Positions 43,895-52,882 of a stretch of DNA of 64,000 nucleotides are shown here, one piece after another; position 1 is the first letter of the stretch; each line of letters opens with the position of its first letter. The stretch covers positions 1,341,501 through 1,405,500 of the forward strand of contig JBBPUQ010000007.1 of assembly GCA_038501195.1 (NCBI GenBank). The letters run 5' to 3'. The notes under the pieces are model-generated. The model searched no databases. It worked only from the letters and a program-made list of their open reading frames with translations, and had not been told where the DNA came from. The DNA comes from Nemania diffusa. Lineage: Eukaryota; Ascomycota; Sordariomycetes; Xylariales; Xylariaceae. The position numbers and the translations under genes were made by a program.

Positions 43895-44205
43895 AATAAT
43901 ATAAATAATATTATTTAAAAAAATTATATTAATTAAATTAATAAAACTTTAAATTTTTTATTTTTTTTATTTATTAATTAATAAAAAAATAGTTTTTTAT
44001 AAAAAAAATATATAATATTATAAAAATTAATATTTTTAATATTAATTAATTAAATTATTATATTATATTTATAATAGTTTTATTATTTTAATATTATTTT
44101 AATTATTTTATTAAATTATTATTATTATTGTTTTAAATTTTTAAAAGTAATTTTTATAGCTGTAATTAGTTTTTTAAAATATGTTATGTATATATTACAC
44201 GCTTT
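43895..44205 (+). repeat. right border direct repeat of the AT block
   Basis: Direct-repeat partner of 3488-3790. The inner (left) part is fully converted to A/T. The outer part is nearly unmutated (TAGCTGTAATTAG, ATGTTATGTATATATTACAC) where the left-border copy reads TAACTATAGTTAA and ATATTATATATATATTATAT. The gradient is therefore a mirror image of the left border. Confidence 0.75.
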
Positions 44206-45024
44206 GTTTCATTATGATTCGAATTATTTTGGTAGTAGGGCGTTGTTGGTTTGAGCCGAGCTTGATCCTTGATGACTGTAGGAAACTTAGATCGGGCGGT
44301 CATACTATGCTAAGCGACAGGCGATCTCAGATCACGTAGCTCGAAAGTGGCTAAAAATAGAGATATGGTCGTCAAGGGTCGTAAATTCTTTGGGCATTTC
44401 TGTTGGCTTGTTTGCTTTACTGAGGGTCGTTGCGTCGGATTTTTCACGTATGTAATTAGCTGGAATATTGTTAATTTAATAAAATTTATAATTTATATAG
44501 TTTTATATAAACTTACCTATCAACTTTAAAACTTAGCAATTATAGTATCAATAACAAGTTTTAACTTTGTTAACTTTTTTTATGTTTTATGAATCTTTAC
44601 TAATAAGTATGTAATAATGCTTTTAATATTATGGACGCTATGTTTATATAATTTGTTAACATACCGGTTTATTGGAAAAAGAAAAAAATGAAAAGCCTAG
44701 AATTTTGTTTCATTACCATTCCCGTAACTCTATCGTACTTGATATGGTACCACCACCGACAAGGCAAGAAAGCACACCGAGGCTGCTATAATCACCCCAA
44801 GCAGAAAAATACACAAATAAAATATTTCGACAGGGCGAGAAAAGAGGCCATACTTGACGCCTTTTCGCCCATTACCTTCCTTCTCGACCCTGACACCCTG
44901 CCGGGGTATATATTTGAAGTCGAACTTAGATGCACCTTTGAGGCCGATCTGAATGATAGCAGAATGCAGGAGGTGTTTCCAATGCTGCCTATTAGTTAGC
45001 GGATAATGAGATTTTTTCCATCTT
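44206..45024. other. transition zone right of the AT block
   Basis: GC content recovers in steps: 44200-44430 is mid-GC, 44460-44680 is again AT-rich, and from 44690 onward it is normal. Open frames at 44347-44529 and 44688-44999 are discussed elsewhere. Nothing else was recognised. Confidence 0.5.
44688..44999 (+). CDS. doubtful small ORF, 103 codons
   Basis: An ATG-initiated frame with a hydrophobic N-terminus (FCFITIPVTLSYLIWYHH) that could be a signal anchor, followed by a charged segment. I recognise no family. It ends 26 bp before the stop codon of the convergent DUF2236 gene, so it could also be merely that gene's 3' flank. The composition is plausible for coding, but support is only the open frame. 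Confidence 0.2.
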   Translation: MKSLEFCFITIPVTLSYLIWYHHRQGKKAHRGCYNHPKQKNTQIKYFDRARKEAILDAFSPITFLLDPDTLPGYIFEVELRCTFEADLNDSRMQEVFPMLPIS

Positions 45025-46245
45025 TCACGAATCCCTTACCTCAATCATCCACTTATCAAAGGTAGGACTTAGTCGCTGAGCCCTCGCCAAGATACTCACT
45101 AGCCAGCAATGCCCCTTGAAACACGCATAGGAAACCCAACCGGGGTGGCTCATCTCGAGTTGATCGCACAGCTCGTCCCCGTTCAAAACGCGACTGCCAG
45201 CCTCAATGAACTCTTTCGAGACATTGAAGGGAGGCAGATCTACAAGGCTTTTGATAAAATTGAAGCATACTACCTGACTTGTCTTGGTAACCTTCAGCTC
45301 ATGCATGAGCATTGACTCCATCGTAGCCTTAGCCTGATCGACAGTCGCGAAATATTCGTCGGGGGTCGCGAGTAGATACCCGAGATATCGAAAAAGCGCT
45401 ATGTAATCTTCCTTCTCCTGGTCGGTGGGAAAAATACCCATCCGGGGAAGCTGTAGCCACATGTGATTGCAGCAGAACGTGGCTATAGAGTGGATGCTGT
45501 CAAGAGTATTGACGGGGACCCCATAAGTCTCTACATCAAAGTATTCTGGCCGGCTTTGGACCATTTTGAGAATCCTCTGCCGCACGGAGGAATGAAGGAG
45601 CCGGATCCGAACCGTCGAGATGTGTCCGGCTCCCCCGGGCCGGATCGCGGGGAGCGACTCCGTGACCTGCAGGAGCCATTGGAAAGTTTCGAGGAGGCGA
45701 TGCAATAGAACGCGCGTTGAGAAGCCGCCCGTGCGCACGAGAACTTCAACGACACCCGACTAATGGGCCCCTCAATCGCGCGGTCAGCCTATGGTCTAGA
45801 TATCGACGTTTTCTTTCTGCCGGGGTGTATCGACTTGTTGGGGGAATCAATTTACCGCAGCGCTGTTCTCGCCGACGAAACCCTGCAGAGCAAACCCCAT
45901 CAAGTTGGCTGCTGCATATCGATAGAAAAAGCGCTGGCCGCGCTCCAGCTGTTCCCAATCAACCCAGTCCGGAACCGTGTTTAACTGTGTCCAGAAATCT
46001 CGAAGATCATCGTGACTGGCATGATTTTCTGCTAGCAACTGATACAGATCAGGTCGCTTTCTGGGATCATCAGAAAATCCCTTCGCTTTTGTAATAGCTT
46101 GCAGTTGTGTTAACGCTTTTTCTCCCACTGTGTCATATTTATATCTCAAAGGGTCCGTCTTCCATCGTGGTAGATGTAGTTTCGTCCACTCGAAGGTATA
46201 TGAACCTGAGTGCTGCAATGACCCTATTATCTCTTCTGCGCCCAT
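45025..46245 (-). CDS. DUF2236 / mpaB-type ER-bound oxygenase-like protein
   Basis: Two exons, 46245-45856 and 45759-45025, separated by a 96-nt GT-AG intron; the phase closes exactly to give 374 residues. The family includes the mpaB/mpaB' oxygenase of mycophenolic acid biosynthesis, which cleaves a farnesyl chain, and bacterial rubber oxygenase Lcp, both haem proteins acting on isoprenoid chains. Family landmarks seen are VPDWVDWEQLERGQRFFYRY (about 91-110), VLVRTGGFSTR (about 136-146), and RLLHSSVRQRI (about 183-193), whose His186 is the candidate haem ligand. Next come GVPVNTLD and FRYLGYLL. The usual N-terminal membrane segment was not seen, so an upstream exon may be missing. It is divergently arranged with the terpene synthase, 935 bp apart, which suggests it may oxidise a terpene product. 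That link is inference. Confidence 0.85.
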
Positions 46246-47180
46246 GTTGGGTGTGCGGCGGTGTAGTATTCCTAGTACGGGGGTGATAGAGAGGTATCTA
46301 AGGATCTTAGAAGGAAGAGGGCGCTTATGAATTATCTCTGAAGTCTCTATTTTGCGATCATTTTGCTTGGGGGATGACTAATTGTGAGATGAATGGCTAC
46401 TCCAACGCTCTAGTGAGTAGTCAGCAGCTACGGTGCATTAGTCTGAGAGATCGGCAACCTATAAACGGATGTAGAATAGCAACCCAAGGTCAGCTGTGTC
46501 TAAATTGCGTCATGCAGCTTATCTAACAACTGAATACTAAACCCTAGATGAAACAATGATAATTCGCTTTATACTGTTAATCTGAGGTTGGCATCTTATG
46601 CTATGTTAAGTAGATATCGGGAGCGTAGATGTGGCTGAAATATCATCGTACAAACTCTTAATAGTCTTCTAACCTAGTAAGGTCCTGCCCAGCCGGACTA
46701 GTTGTGTCTTGCAGTAGTAAATGATCAGCTCAGACAGACACAGGTAAGCTAGTGATGCAGTGTAAGTAATCAGACATTCGGAGTTTATATTAATTCGGCC
46801 TAGCATAGTGATTTTTCGCCGATTCTTTTCTATCTATATCCAGCTCGATCACATGCCTTCTAAGACTTCTCGTATTAGTTAGTCAAGCATATTATTGCAC
46901 TAAATGAAGTATTTTCGTTCAAGTTGTAAGAAGCCTCTGGAAGTGCTATGTGGCAGTAGTCAAGCATCCGGGGCACACAGTGTACTTGTCCACGTTCGGG
47001 TTCACTAGTTATAATGCATCTGTGATGCCCCCATCTCGGAATGAGAATTATTTATTTATATACTCGCTATCAACTCTTGGAGCTCCATTAATACCGAAGA
47101 CCCTTCCTATTATTCAAAATATCCGAGGGTTTCTAGAGGCTCTAAAGAGACTACTCTTATTAATTCGCCTAGGCACAATC
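46246..47180. promoter_or_regulatory. shared divergent promoter region
   Basis: 935 bp between the start codons of the DUF2236 oxygenase (minus) and the terpene synthase (plus). No gene is seen; an open frame from 46950 runs into the terpene synthase first exon but its translation upstream of 47181 does not resemble the family. No clear binding site was recognised. The arrangement would allow co-regulation. Confidence 0.4.
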
Positions 47181-48714
47181 ATGTCTGTAGCAAATATGAC
47201 AAAAGTTGCTTCTCAACCTGAGAGGGTTATGATTCGAATCCCGAATATGTTCGTCTCGTTCCTCGCAGAACCTCCGAGGTTTAATCCAAACTACGACGAG
47301 GTAAAAGCGAAATCTGAAGCATGGATTTCCGAGTAAGTTTTTGCCTCATCCATCTACACAATGCCTTTAGCTCCTCATACATGACTATCTAGCTTCTGCT
47401 CTTTTGACAAAAGGATGTCGACTTTAATAAGTAGATGTGACTTTTCCTATTTTATTGCGATCGCAGCGCCCGAGGCTGGCCTTCAAGAGTACCGAACCCT
47501 GTGCGATTGGGGAAACTGGGTAAGCAAAAGCACTCTCGTTGATTGTTACTAAGGCTGAGAATCCCCAGGTGTTTCCGTATGATGATAGTACGCAGATAAT
47601 AATCCTCCCCTTCTTTGCTTTATCCCGTCGAGCCTTAACCTTTATTATAAGTGTTTGACAATGGCGAACTTCGAGACAAGCCTACCATAGCTGCGAGGGT
47701 GTTCAAGAGTCTCCTAAGCCCAATGAGCGATCCTCAGAGTAGGCAAGATATGAACCCACCAAGAGGAGATAGACTGCCTATCATCAAGGTACACGACACC
47801 GTGTGGGAGAGAGTCAAAAAGGTGCGTGTATCAGAGGTAGCAGCTTTTGAAGCAAGCTAACACCTTGTAGGGGTCGCCCGAAGGTGGGCAATTAATATAC
47901 TGCAATGGATGTCGTGACACGCTGATAATCTGACCCAGGCGTGCGGAGGCGATTCGCAAAAGCGATGGCTGATTACTGTGCCGGTACTCTAATGCAAGTG
48001 GAGGACCTTTCTACTCATCGGATACTACGCCCGGAGGCAATGCTAGAGAGGCGGCAACTCTCAGCTGGAGTCAGCCCCTTGTTTTCTCTAGTTGAGTATG
48101 CTCATGCGATCCACGTGCCTGACTTCGTGTTCGAGCACCGGTCTATCCAAGAAATTGAGCAACTCGGTATCGACTTTGTTTTGATGTGAGTTAGAGCGAT
48201 GAGCTGTATTAGCGCTAACTTACGTAGAGGCAGATCAAATGATATTCTCTCGTACAAGAAGGAGGAGGTAAGCATGTCTCAGAGCGGCAACGAACATCCC
48301 ATGTTAATTAAGTCGCAGGAAGAGTCTGTACCTCATAATCTAGTGGCGGTAGCAAGAATGGGCGGTTTGGGGGCGCAAGAGGCTTTCGACTACATCGGAA
48401 GCATGCTGGATAGCAGATATGAACGATGGGAGAAGGCAATTGGTGAATTGCCCAACTGGGGCGAAGAGGTGAATAGGAATGCCCAAAAATATATCCAGGG
48501 CGTTGCGGATGTCGTGCGGGCAAATCTATACTGGAGGTAACACTCTTTCCCCCCAAGTTCCATTCTGCAGTAGCTGAAGACCTACTCACATATCCATTGA
48601 AATAGCTTCAAGTCGGAAAGGTATCTGGGCAAAGACGGCGCTGCTGTTCAGCAAACCCGGTGTTTGCAAGTCCTCCAGTACCCGGGATTTCTCTGCAACA
48701 AGCATTCCCTGTAA
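47181..48714 (+). CDS. class I terpene synthase (probable sesquiterpene cyclase)
   Basis: Nine exons were reconstructed: 47181-47332, 47414-47519, 47569-47587, 47652-47821, 47871-47883, 47939-48185, 48234-48267, 48319-48536, 48606-48714. All introns are GT-AG and all phases close, giving 355 residues, normal for fungal sesquiterpene cyclases. The first metal motif DDMFD lies at about 91-95 and sits across the 19-nt exon 3. The NSE motif NDILSYKKE is at about 238-246 and the C-terminal RY pair (SERYLG) at about 325-326. The N-terminal RIPNMF...PNYDEVKAKSEAW is also family-like. The enzyme would ionise a prenyl diphosphate, most likely farnesyl diphosphate, in the cytosol; the product cannot be predicted. 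I chose the ATG at 47181 because the family resemblance begins just after it. The acceptor at 48233 was preferred over one at 48223 because it gives the family spacing VLISNDILSY. Intron 7 (51 nt) is a multiple of three, so its retention would keep the frame. Confidence 0.92.
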
Positions 48715-49101
48715 TACCAGTATTGCGAACTACTGCTTTTCATAATCCCGTTAGACGTGACGGGGGATGACTAGCTAGGCACTTGAGCTTTGTTTGGGGT
48801 TGTTGATGGATTTTGCTACTTGGTCGTAGGTTATTGAATGGTACCGCATACATATTAGGTACCCTCAATTCCCTGATAGGATGTCGTTTTTCAACAAACC
48901 GAATGCGCACCGGATGTCCAACTGTCGGATAAGACTGATATAACCACACCACATGCCAACACATATGTATGTTTAATTATTCGTAAGCGGGAGTTAATGT
49001 CGTAGTGTATGAAATATACAAACAGTTGCGCTAAGTCTAGAAACCGAAGCCTAGCAGGTACCGTAGCGATAATGACAGGGGGTTAGGGAGACTTGTTAGC
49101 G

Positions 49102-49356
49102 GACAAGCCCTCTATAATAAATTAGGGATTTAATGCAAACTAGAATTCTCTATTAAGCCTTCTGTACAGTTTTTTTTATATATAAAAAAAGAAAAAGCTG
49201 CGCAATGTAACAACAAGAAAAATGTTGTTGGAACCTAGCAATTGAAACAGTTACTTTACAATGCTACCCCCCTGTAAAAGGTTCAAGTTGAAGTAGACGC
49301 GCTAGGCAAGCCCTCTGCAAGCCTTTCGGGACTTGCTATAAAGAGGGTTTTCCGTA
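49102..49356. mobile_element. weak TIR/MITE candidate
   Basis: Near the left end is ACAAGCCCTCTATAATAAA. Near the right end is TTGCTATAAAGAGGGTTTT, whose reverse complement AAAACCCTCTTTATAGCAA resembles the left end imperfectly. An additional GCAAGCCCTCTGCAAGCC lies inside near the right end. No target duplication could be fixed. Confidence 0.25.
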
Positions 49357-49497
49357 CAAGTAACTGGCGAACAGAAGCGAAAAGATACCTTTTTCGCAGT
49401 TGACTAAAGCTCAGCGTAGCAAATAGTACCTTGGGAAGGTCCCTTTTACTAGGCCTCACTTGCATACTACTGTACTCATCATTCTACCTCAAAGCGA

Positions 49498-49522
49498 TAT
49501 ATATATATATATATATATATTT
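49498..49522. repeat. (TA)n microsatellite
   Basis: Twelve or so uninterrupted AT units, ending in TTTATATG. Confidence 0.9.
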
Positions 49523-50188
49523 ATATGAACTATGAAAGCTATTTAGGAGATGGACTTTACTAGCGGGACTGAGACTAGCAAATGGGCGAGGGTAAGGAGA
49601 AAATGCTTTTGTCTGAATTATTCCTAATCCCTCTTCGCGTCCTATTATCTAAGCATCTTACCTAGTGCAGTGTACTTTGAGTCAGAGAAGCAAGTAATAA
49701 CACGAGCAGTCGGTCCCGTAGCTCCCGCGGCAAGACCAATCGGCATACCAACATTATCCCAGCGGCGATCTTTGGAGTGAACCACTGAAGATCTCTCCTA
49801 CTCTGTACATACTCGACGAGTAGTTATTTATGCGTAGCTGTTTATTAAAGCTACGGCCGAGACGGTGGAGCCTCCTGGTCTGCGCAAACATTAGGTAGAA
49901 ATCCCCAGCCCCTCAAGGGGCTAATTACACTCTCTGTATCGTTCCGCGCAAACGGCTGGGCTATGCATCACAATGACGGTCGGCCATGGCCATTATCTCT
50001 TCCGAGTCCAGGTTGTAACAACAGACCTAGACTCCCTCATCTTTGTATTCATTTAGCCCTTCATTTGTTCTGTATGACCGAGTTGAATGTCGGCTCGGCC
50101 CGCCGGAAAATTGGCTACCATTCTACCTATAAGCTATGTGCAATAGGTGTTTCTAGACTACCTACCTAGGCAGTACCGCATCCCCGAA

Positions 50189-50203
50189 CCCCCCCCCCCC
50201 CCC
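50189..50203. repeat. poly-C homopolymer, 15 bases
   Basis: An uninterrupted C run between TCCCCGAA and AAGAGTC. It is a site where sequencing length errors are likely. Confidence 0.9.
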
Positions 50204-51094
50204 AAGAGTCGAACTATACGCATTATATGAATACTGTATATGAAACAGGTGGTGGCACCACTTTAGGAATCAATGCCAACTTGAACTAGGTATATAGAAT
50301 AATCCTGCATACGAACGCGGAAAAAAAAACATTTGCCTACGTATAACACCTACAGTACGAAAAGCCAACCTCCCCAAATATGTAAGGATGTTGCTATGTT
50401 GACACATATACTGTGCGAAAACTATGTTAGACGATTGATACTTCAATATCCTGGCACTGATGTCAATTTGTTTTTCTTTCTCTTTATTTTGTTGCGACTG
50501 CAAGTGAAGTAGATAGAACTCATACCGGTGAGAGTCACAGAATTGGTGATTACCTAGGTACGTAGCGCATGTGAGATAGGGCATCGTTACCGTACATACA
50601 CGGGCAATACCGGGGTGGGGGAGGGGGGGCATATTCTGTCGTAGACAGGTAGGATGTATCTAGCGGTGACGCAAAGCAAAGCTTCCGATTAGCTGCGGGT
50701 ACCTGCAGGCGTCAGCCCTCCGAATTTTGCGGTTTCCAGTTTTCATGCGACGACGCTGGTGGCTGGGGGGCTGGGAAAGGGAAAGCTGGTGACCCAACCA
50801 CCCGGGATTCTGCTGTCTTAGTGTAAGTCGTGGGCGCTAAGGTAACAGCTTTAACTCGTCCGATCGAGCTTAGAATTTGTCTAACTAATTCTCAATTCTC
50901 CAATTGTCAAACCTCCAACTCATTGCCGCTCTCGATTTTGAGTTTTTTTTTTAATTTGATTTATATTTTTATATTATTATTTTTTTTAGCTTGCACATTC
51001 CCCAATTCGTCCAGTTTGGGGTTATCTATTCGAGACAGCTCCCACTCAACCCCCCTTGCTGCATGTGAATGTGAACCCCCCAGGCTCGAAGCCA

Positions 51095-52225
51095 ATGGAC
51101 GCCTACTCTGCGACCATGAATCAACCACCACAGCCGCCGCAGCCACCGCAAGCACCACGCCAGCAGTCCCCTCGTGGGGTGACTTTAGAAGACAACCCGG
51201 TGCCCTCGCACCGCAGAAATAACTCGCACTTTGGCAGCCACGATGACTTTTACGCATTCCTCGACAACAACCGCGGTCCGTCCATGGCGAGCACAAGCGG
51301 TCCCAGCGCTAGCGACAGAAGCCCGCCTCCAGCACCAATGCCTCCACAGCAGCAGCAACCACTACTACTACAGCAGCAGCTGCAGCAGCAACAGCAGCAG
51401 CAGCAGCGCACAGCACCCACCCAGAGCAGGCCGCCCGTGACAAACCTGTTCCCCGACCGCTCCCGCCCCCCTTCCTACTCGGGCAGCCGGTCCGAGGAGC
51501 AGCTGCTCACCGACAAGAACACCGGCGCCAAGGTCGCCCGCCAGAACCAGCGGCGCGGCGTCCCCCTGACAGCAACAACAGCCACAAAGCCCCCGTCGTC
51601 CTCCTCGTCCGGGCCGCGGCAGCGCACCACGTCTCCCACCCCCCCGGTCTCGGGCGGCTCGTCGCCGACGCACCCGCACCGCCCCGTGTCGGGCGCGGGG
51701 TCGATCCAGCGGCTCAAGAGCCCGAGCGTGCTCGAGTGCGTGCTGCAGCCGCTGGACCAGAAGGTGCGCGAGTACGACCTGCACATGCGCCGCGAGCAGG
51801 AGGAGATCAAGCGCCTCGACGACGAGCTGCGCGTGCTGCAGGCCCGCCGCGCCGAGGCCGAGGCCCGCTTCGACGAGGCCCGCGGCAAGCACGACGAGTA
51901 CCGCCGCCAGTACACCGACGTCGAGCGTGCCATGTCCGGCGAGCTGCCCATGTCGCCCCGCTCCCAGCAGCAGCAGCATCCGCAGCTGCAGCGCCCCGCC
52001 ACGATGCAGGGCGCCATGACGCAGCAGGGGCAGAGGGCCATGAGCATGAGGCGCTTCCCCGACGATGTCGATGGTGAGGAGTTCGATGACGACGAGGACT
52101 TCGCTGTGCCGCCGTTCGGCCAGGGGCGCCGCATTAACTCGCAGCAGTCGTTCGGCCGCGCGTCGCAGAAGACGGGCGGTAAGGAACGGTTCCGGTTCAG
52201 CAGCCTGTTTGGCGGTGGGCGATAA
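51095..52225 (+). CDS. conserved coiled-coil protein with poly-Gln tract, function unknown
   Basis: A single exon of 376 residues. The frame is open from 51056 but the first ATG is at 51095 (context GCCAATGGA), which I use. The protein is largely disordered: Pro/Gln-rich N-terminus, Gln tract at about 85-104, Ser/Pro/Thr-rich middle (about 165-205). The conserved-looking part is KSPSVLECVLQPLDQKV (about 208-224) followed by a charged coiled coil to about 280. After a second Gln-rich stretch comes an acidic run (EEFDDDEDF) and a basic C-terminus ending RFRFSSLFGGGR. I recognise this as a type of protein common in filamentous ascomycetes but know no function. It is the most GC-rich segment in the window, which produces long antisense frames that are shadows. 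Its housekeeping-like look contrasts with the accessory genes around it. Confidence 0.8.
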   Translation: MDAYSATMNQPPQPPQPPQAPRQQSPRGVTLEDNPVPSHRRNNSHFGSHDDFYAFLDNNRGPSMASTSGPSASDRSPPPAPMPPQQQQPLLLQQQLQQQQQQQQRTAPTQSRPPVTNLFPDRSRPPSYSGSRSEEQLLTDKNTGAKVARQNQRRGVPLTATTATKPPSSSSSGPRQRTTSPTPPVSGGSSPTHPHRPVSGAGSIQRLKSPSVLECVLQPLDQKVREYDLHMRREQEEIKRLDDELRVLQARRAEAEARFDEARGKHDEYRRQYTDVERAMSGELPMSPRSQQQQHPQLQRPATMQGAMTQQGQRAMSMRRFPDDVDGEEFDDDEDFAVPPFGQGRRINSQQSFGRASQKTGGKERFRFSSLFGGGR

Positions 52226-52882
52226 ACGCCAGCCCAGCCAGCTAGCCTAGTCCCGTCCAAGAATTTGGATGCTTGTTTTAGTACATTTGAAACGTTGCGT
52301 TTGCATATGCGGAATGAATTGATGTGGATAATACGGGCGATGCCCACTTGTTCAATTGTCAGAGACGTAAAAAAAAGAATTTCACGGATGAACCGAACAA
52401 CTGGCATGGAATTAATCCCCTGGGTTCAGATTGTAGGAATATTGGACCAGGTACGCGCATACATAAAAATTGGCCTAGGCTATGTTACGATCTCGGTACG
52501 CCTCGGAGCCCCTTAGACAGCATGATAATGATTACGATCGCCAAGTCTGCGGCAGATAGCTAGCTTTGCTGTCAACCAGCTCTGAATACATATACATCAA
52601 CTGATAATTCCTTAGTCCTGCCATTGAGAGCTCGCTTTATAATACCTTCACTAGTATAGTTCAATACGTAATAGGCGTTTTAACAATGCAATTATGGATG
52701 TTAAGTTCTTCATTGACCATTGGCTGAATAGATGCGCTATATTTTTCTCAATTAAATTTATCTGGTTTGGTATTAGTTCTTTAGATTCTCGATTTCGCTA
52801 GCGGCGTGAAGAGCCTCGGCCATTTCCTCATCCGATGGCATATTTACAATCATCATATATAAGATATTCTAGACACCACACG
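52226..52882. other. intergenic, nothing recognised
   Basis: The region lies between two convergent genes (ends at 52225 and 52883). Short open frames at 52265-52563 have no protein-like features. It presumably carries both 3' ends. Confidence 0.5.

Larger units (their letters stand above)
3545..44165. other. 40-kb RIP-saturated AT-rich block
   Basis: Most 60-base lines contain only zero to three G or C. No usable open reading frame exists. Surviving C is found mainly before T (ACTTT, AGCTTT) and surviving G mainly after A, while CA/TG, CG and CC/GG are almost absent. This is what is expected when RIP (known preference CpA) has gone to near completion. Long repeats can still be paired inside it, differing by transitions. 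The block is best read as nested, dead transposable elements forming constitutive heterochromatin. I see nothing in it that identifies a centromere as such, but that role is not excluded. Confidence 0.85.
48715..51094. other. long intergenic region
   Basis: About 2.4 kb with no convincing gene. It contains a TA microsatellite, a 15-base C run, and a weak TIR candidate (listed separately). The 120-codon minus frame at 50270-50632 does not look like a protein. Pyrimidine-rich sequence (50940-50990) precedes the next gene and may belong to its promoter or 5' leader. Confidence 0.5.

Noticed and set aside
3545..44165. Mitochondrial DNA insertion or assembly artefact
   Set aside because: The A+T content exceeds that of usual fungal mitochondrial DNA, no mitochondrial gene or tRNA is seen, and the repeat copies differ by transitions as RIP predicts. 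An artefact would not create graded borders.
3545..44165. Centromere
   Set aside because: Size and composition are compatible with some fungal regional centromeres, but sequence alone cannot show it, and a second AT block within 20 kb suggests dispersed heterochromatin. Only CENP-A data would decide.
44347..44529. 60-codon ORF at the edge of the AT block
   Set aside because: The second half is AT-derived low complexity (NLIKFIIYIVLYKLTYQL), with no support as a gene.
46950..47180. Upstream extension of the terpene synthase to an ATG-proximal start at 46950
   Set aside because: The frame is open but the extra 77 residues do not resemble cyclase N-termini; similarity starts shortly after Met at 47181.
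50270..50632. 120-codon minus-strand ORF
   Set aside because: No family features or conserved blocks, and no intron extension; the composition resembles intergenic DNA.
51368..52407. Long minus-strand frames (203 and 310 codons) opposite the poly-Gln protein
   Set aside because: They are antisense shadows of a GC-rich coding region; translations are Ala/Arg/Leu or Ser/Arg low complexity.
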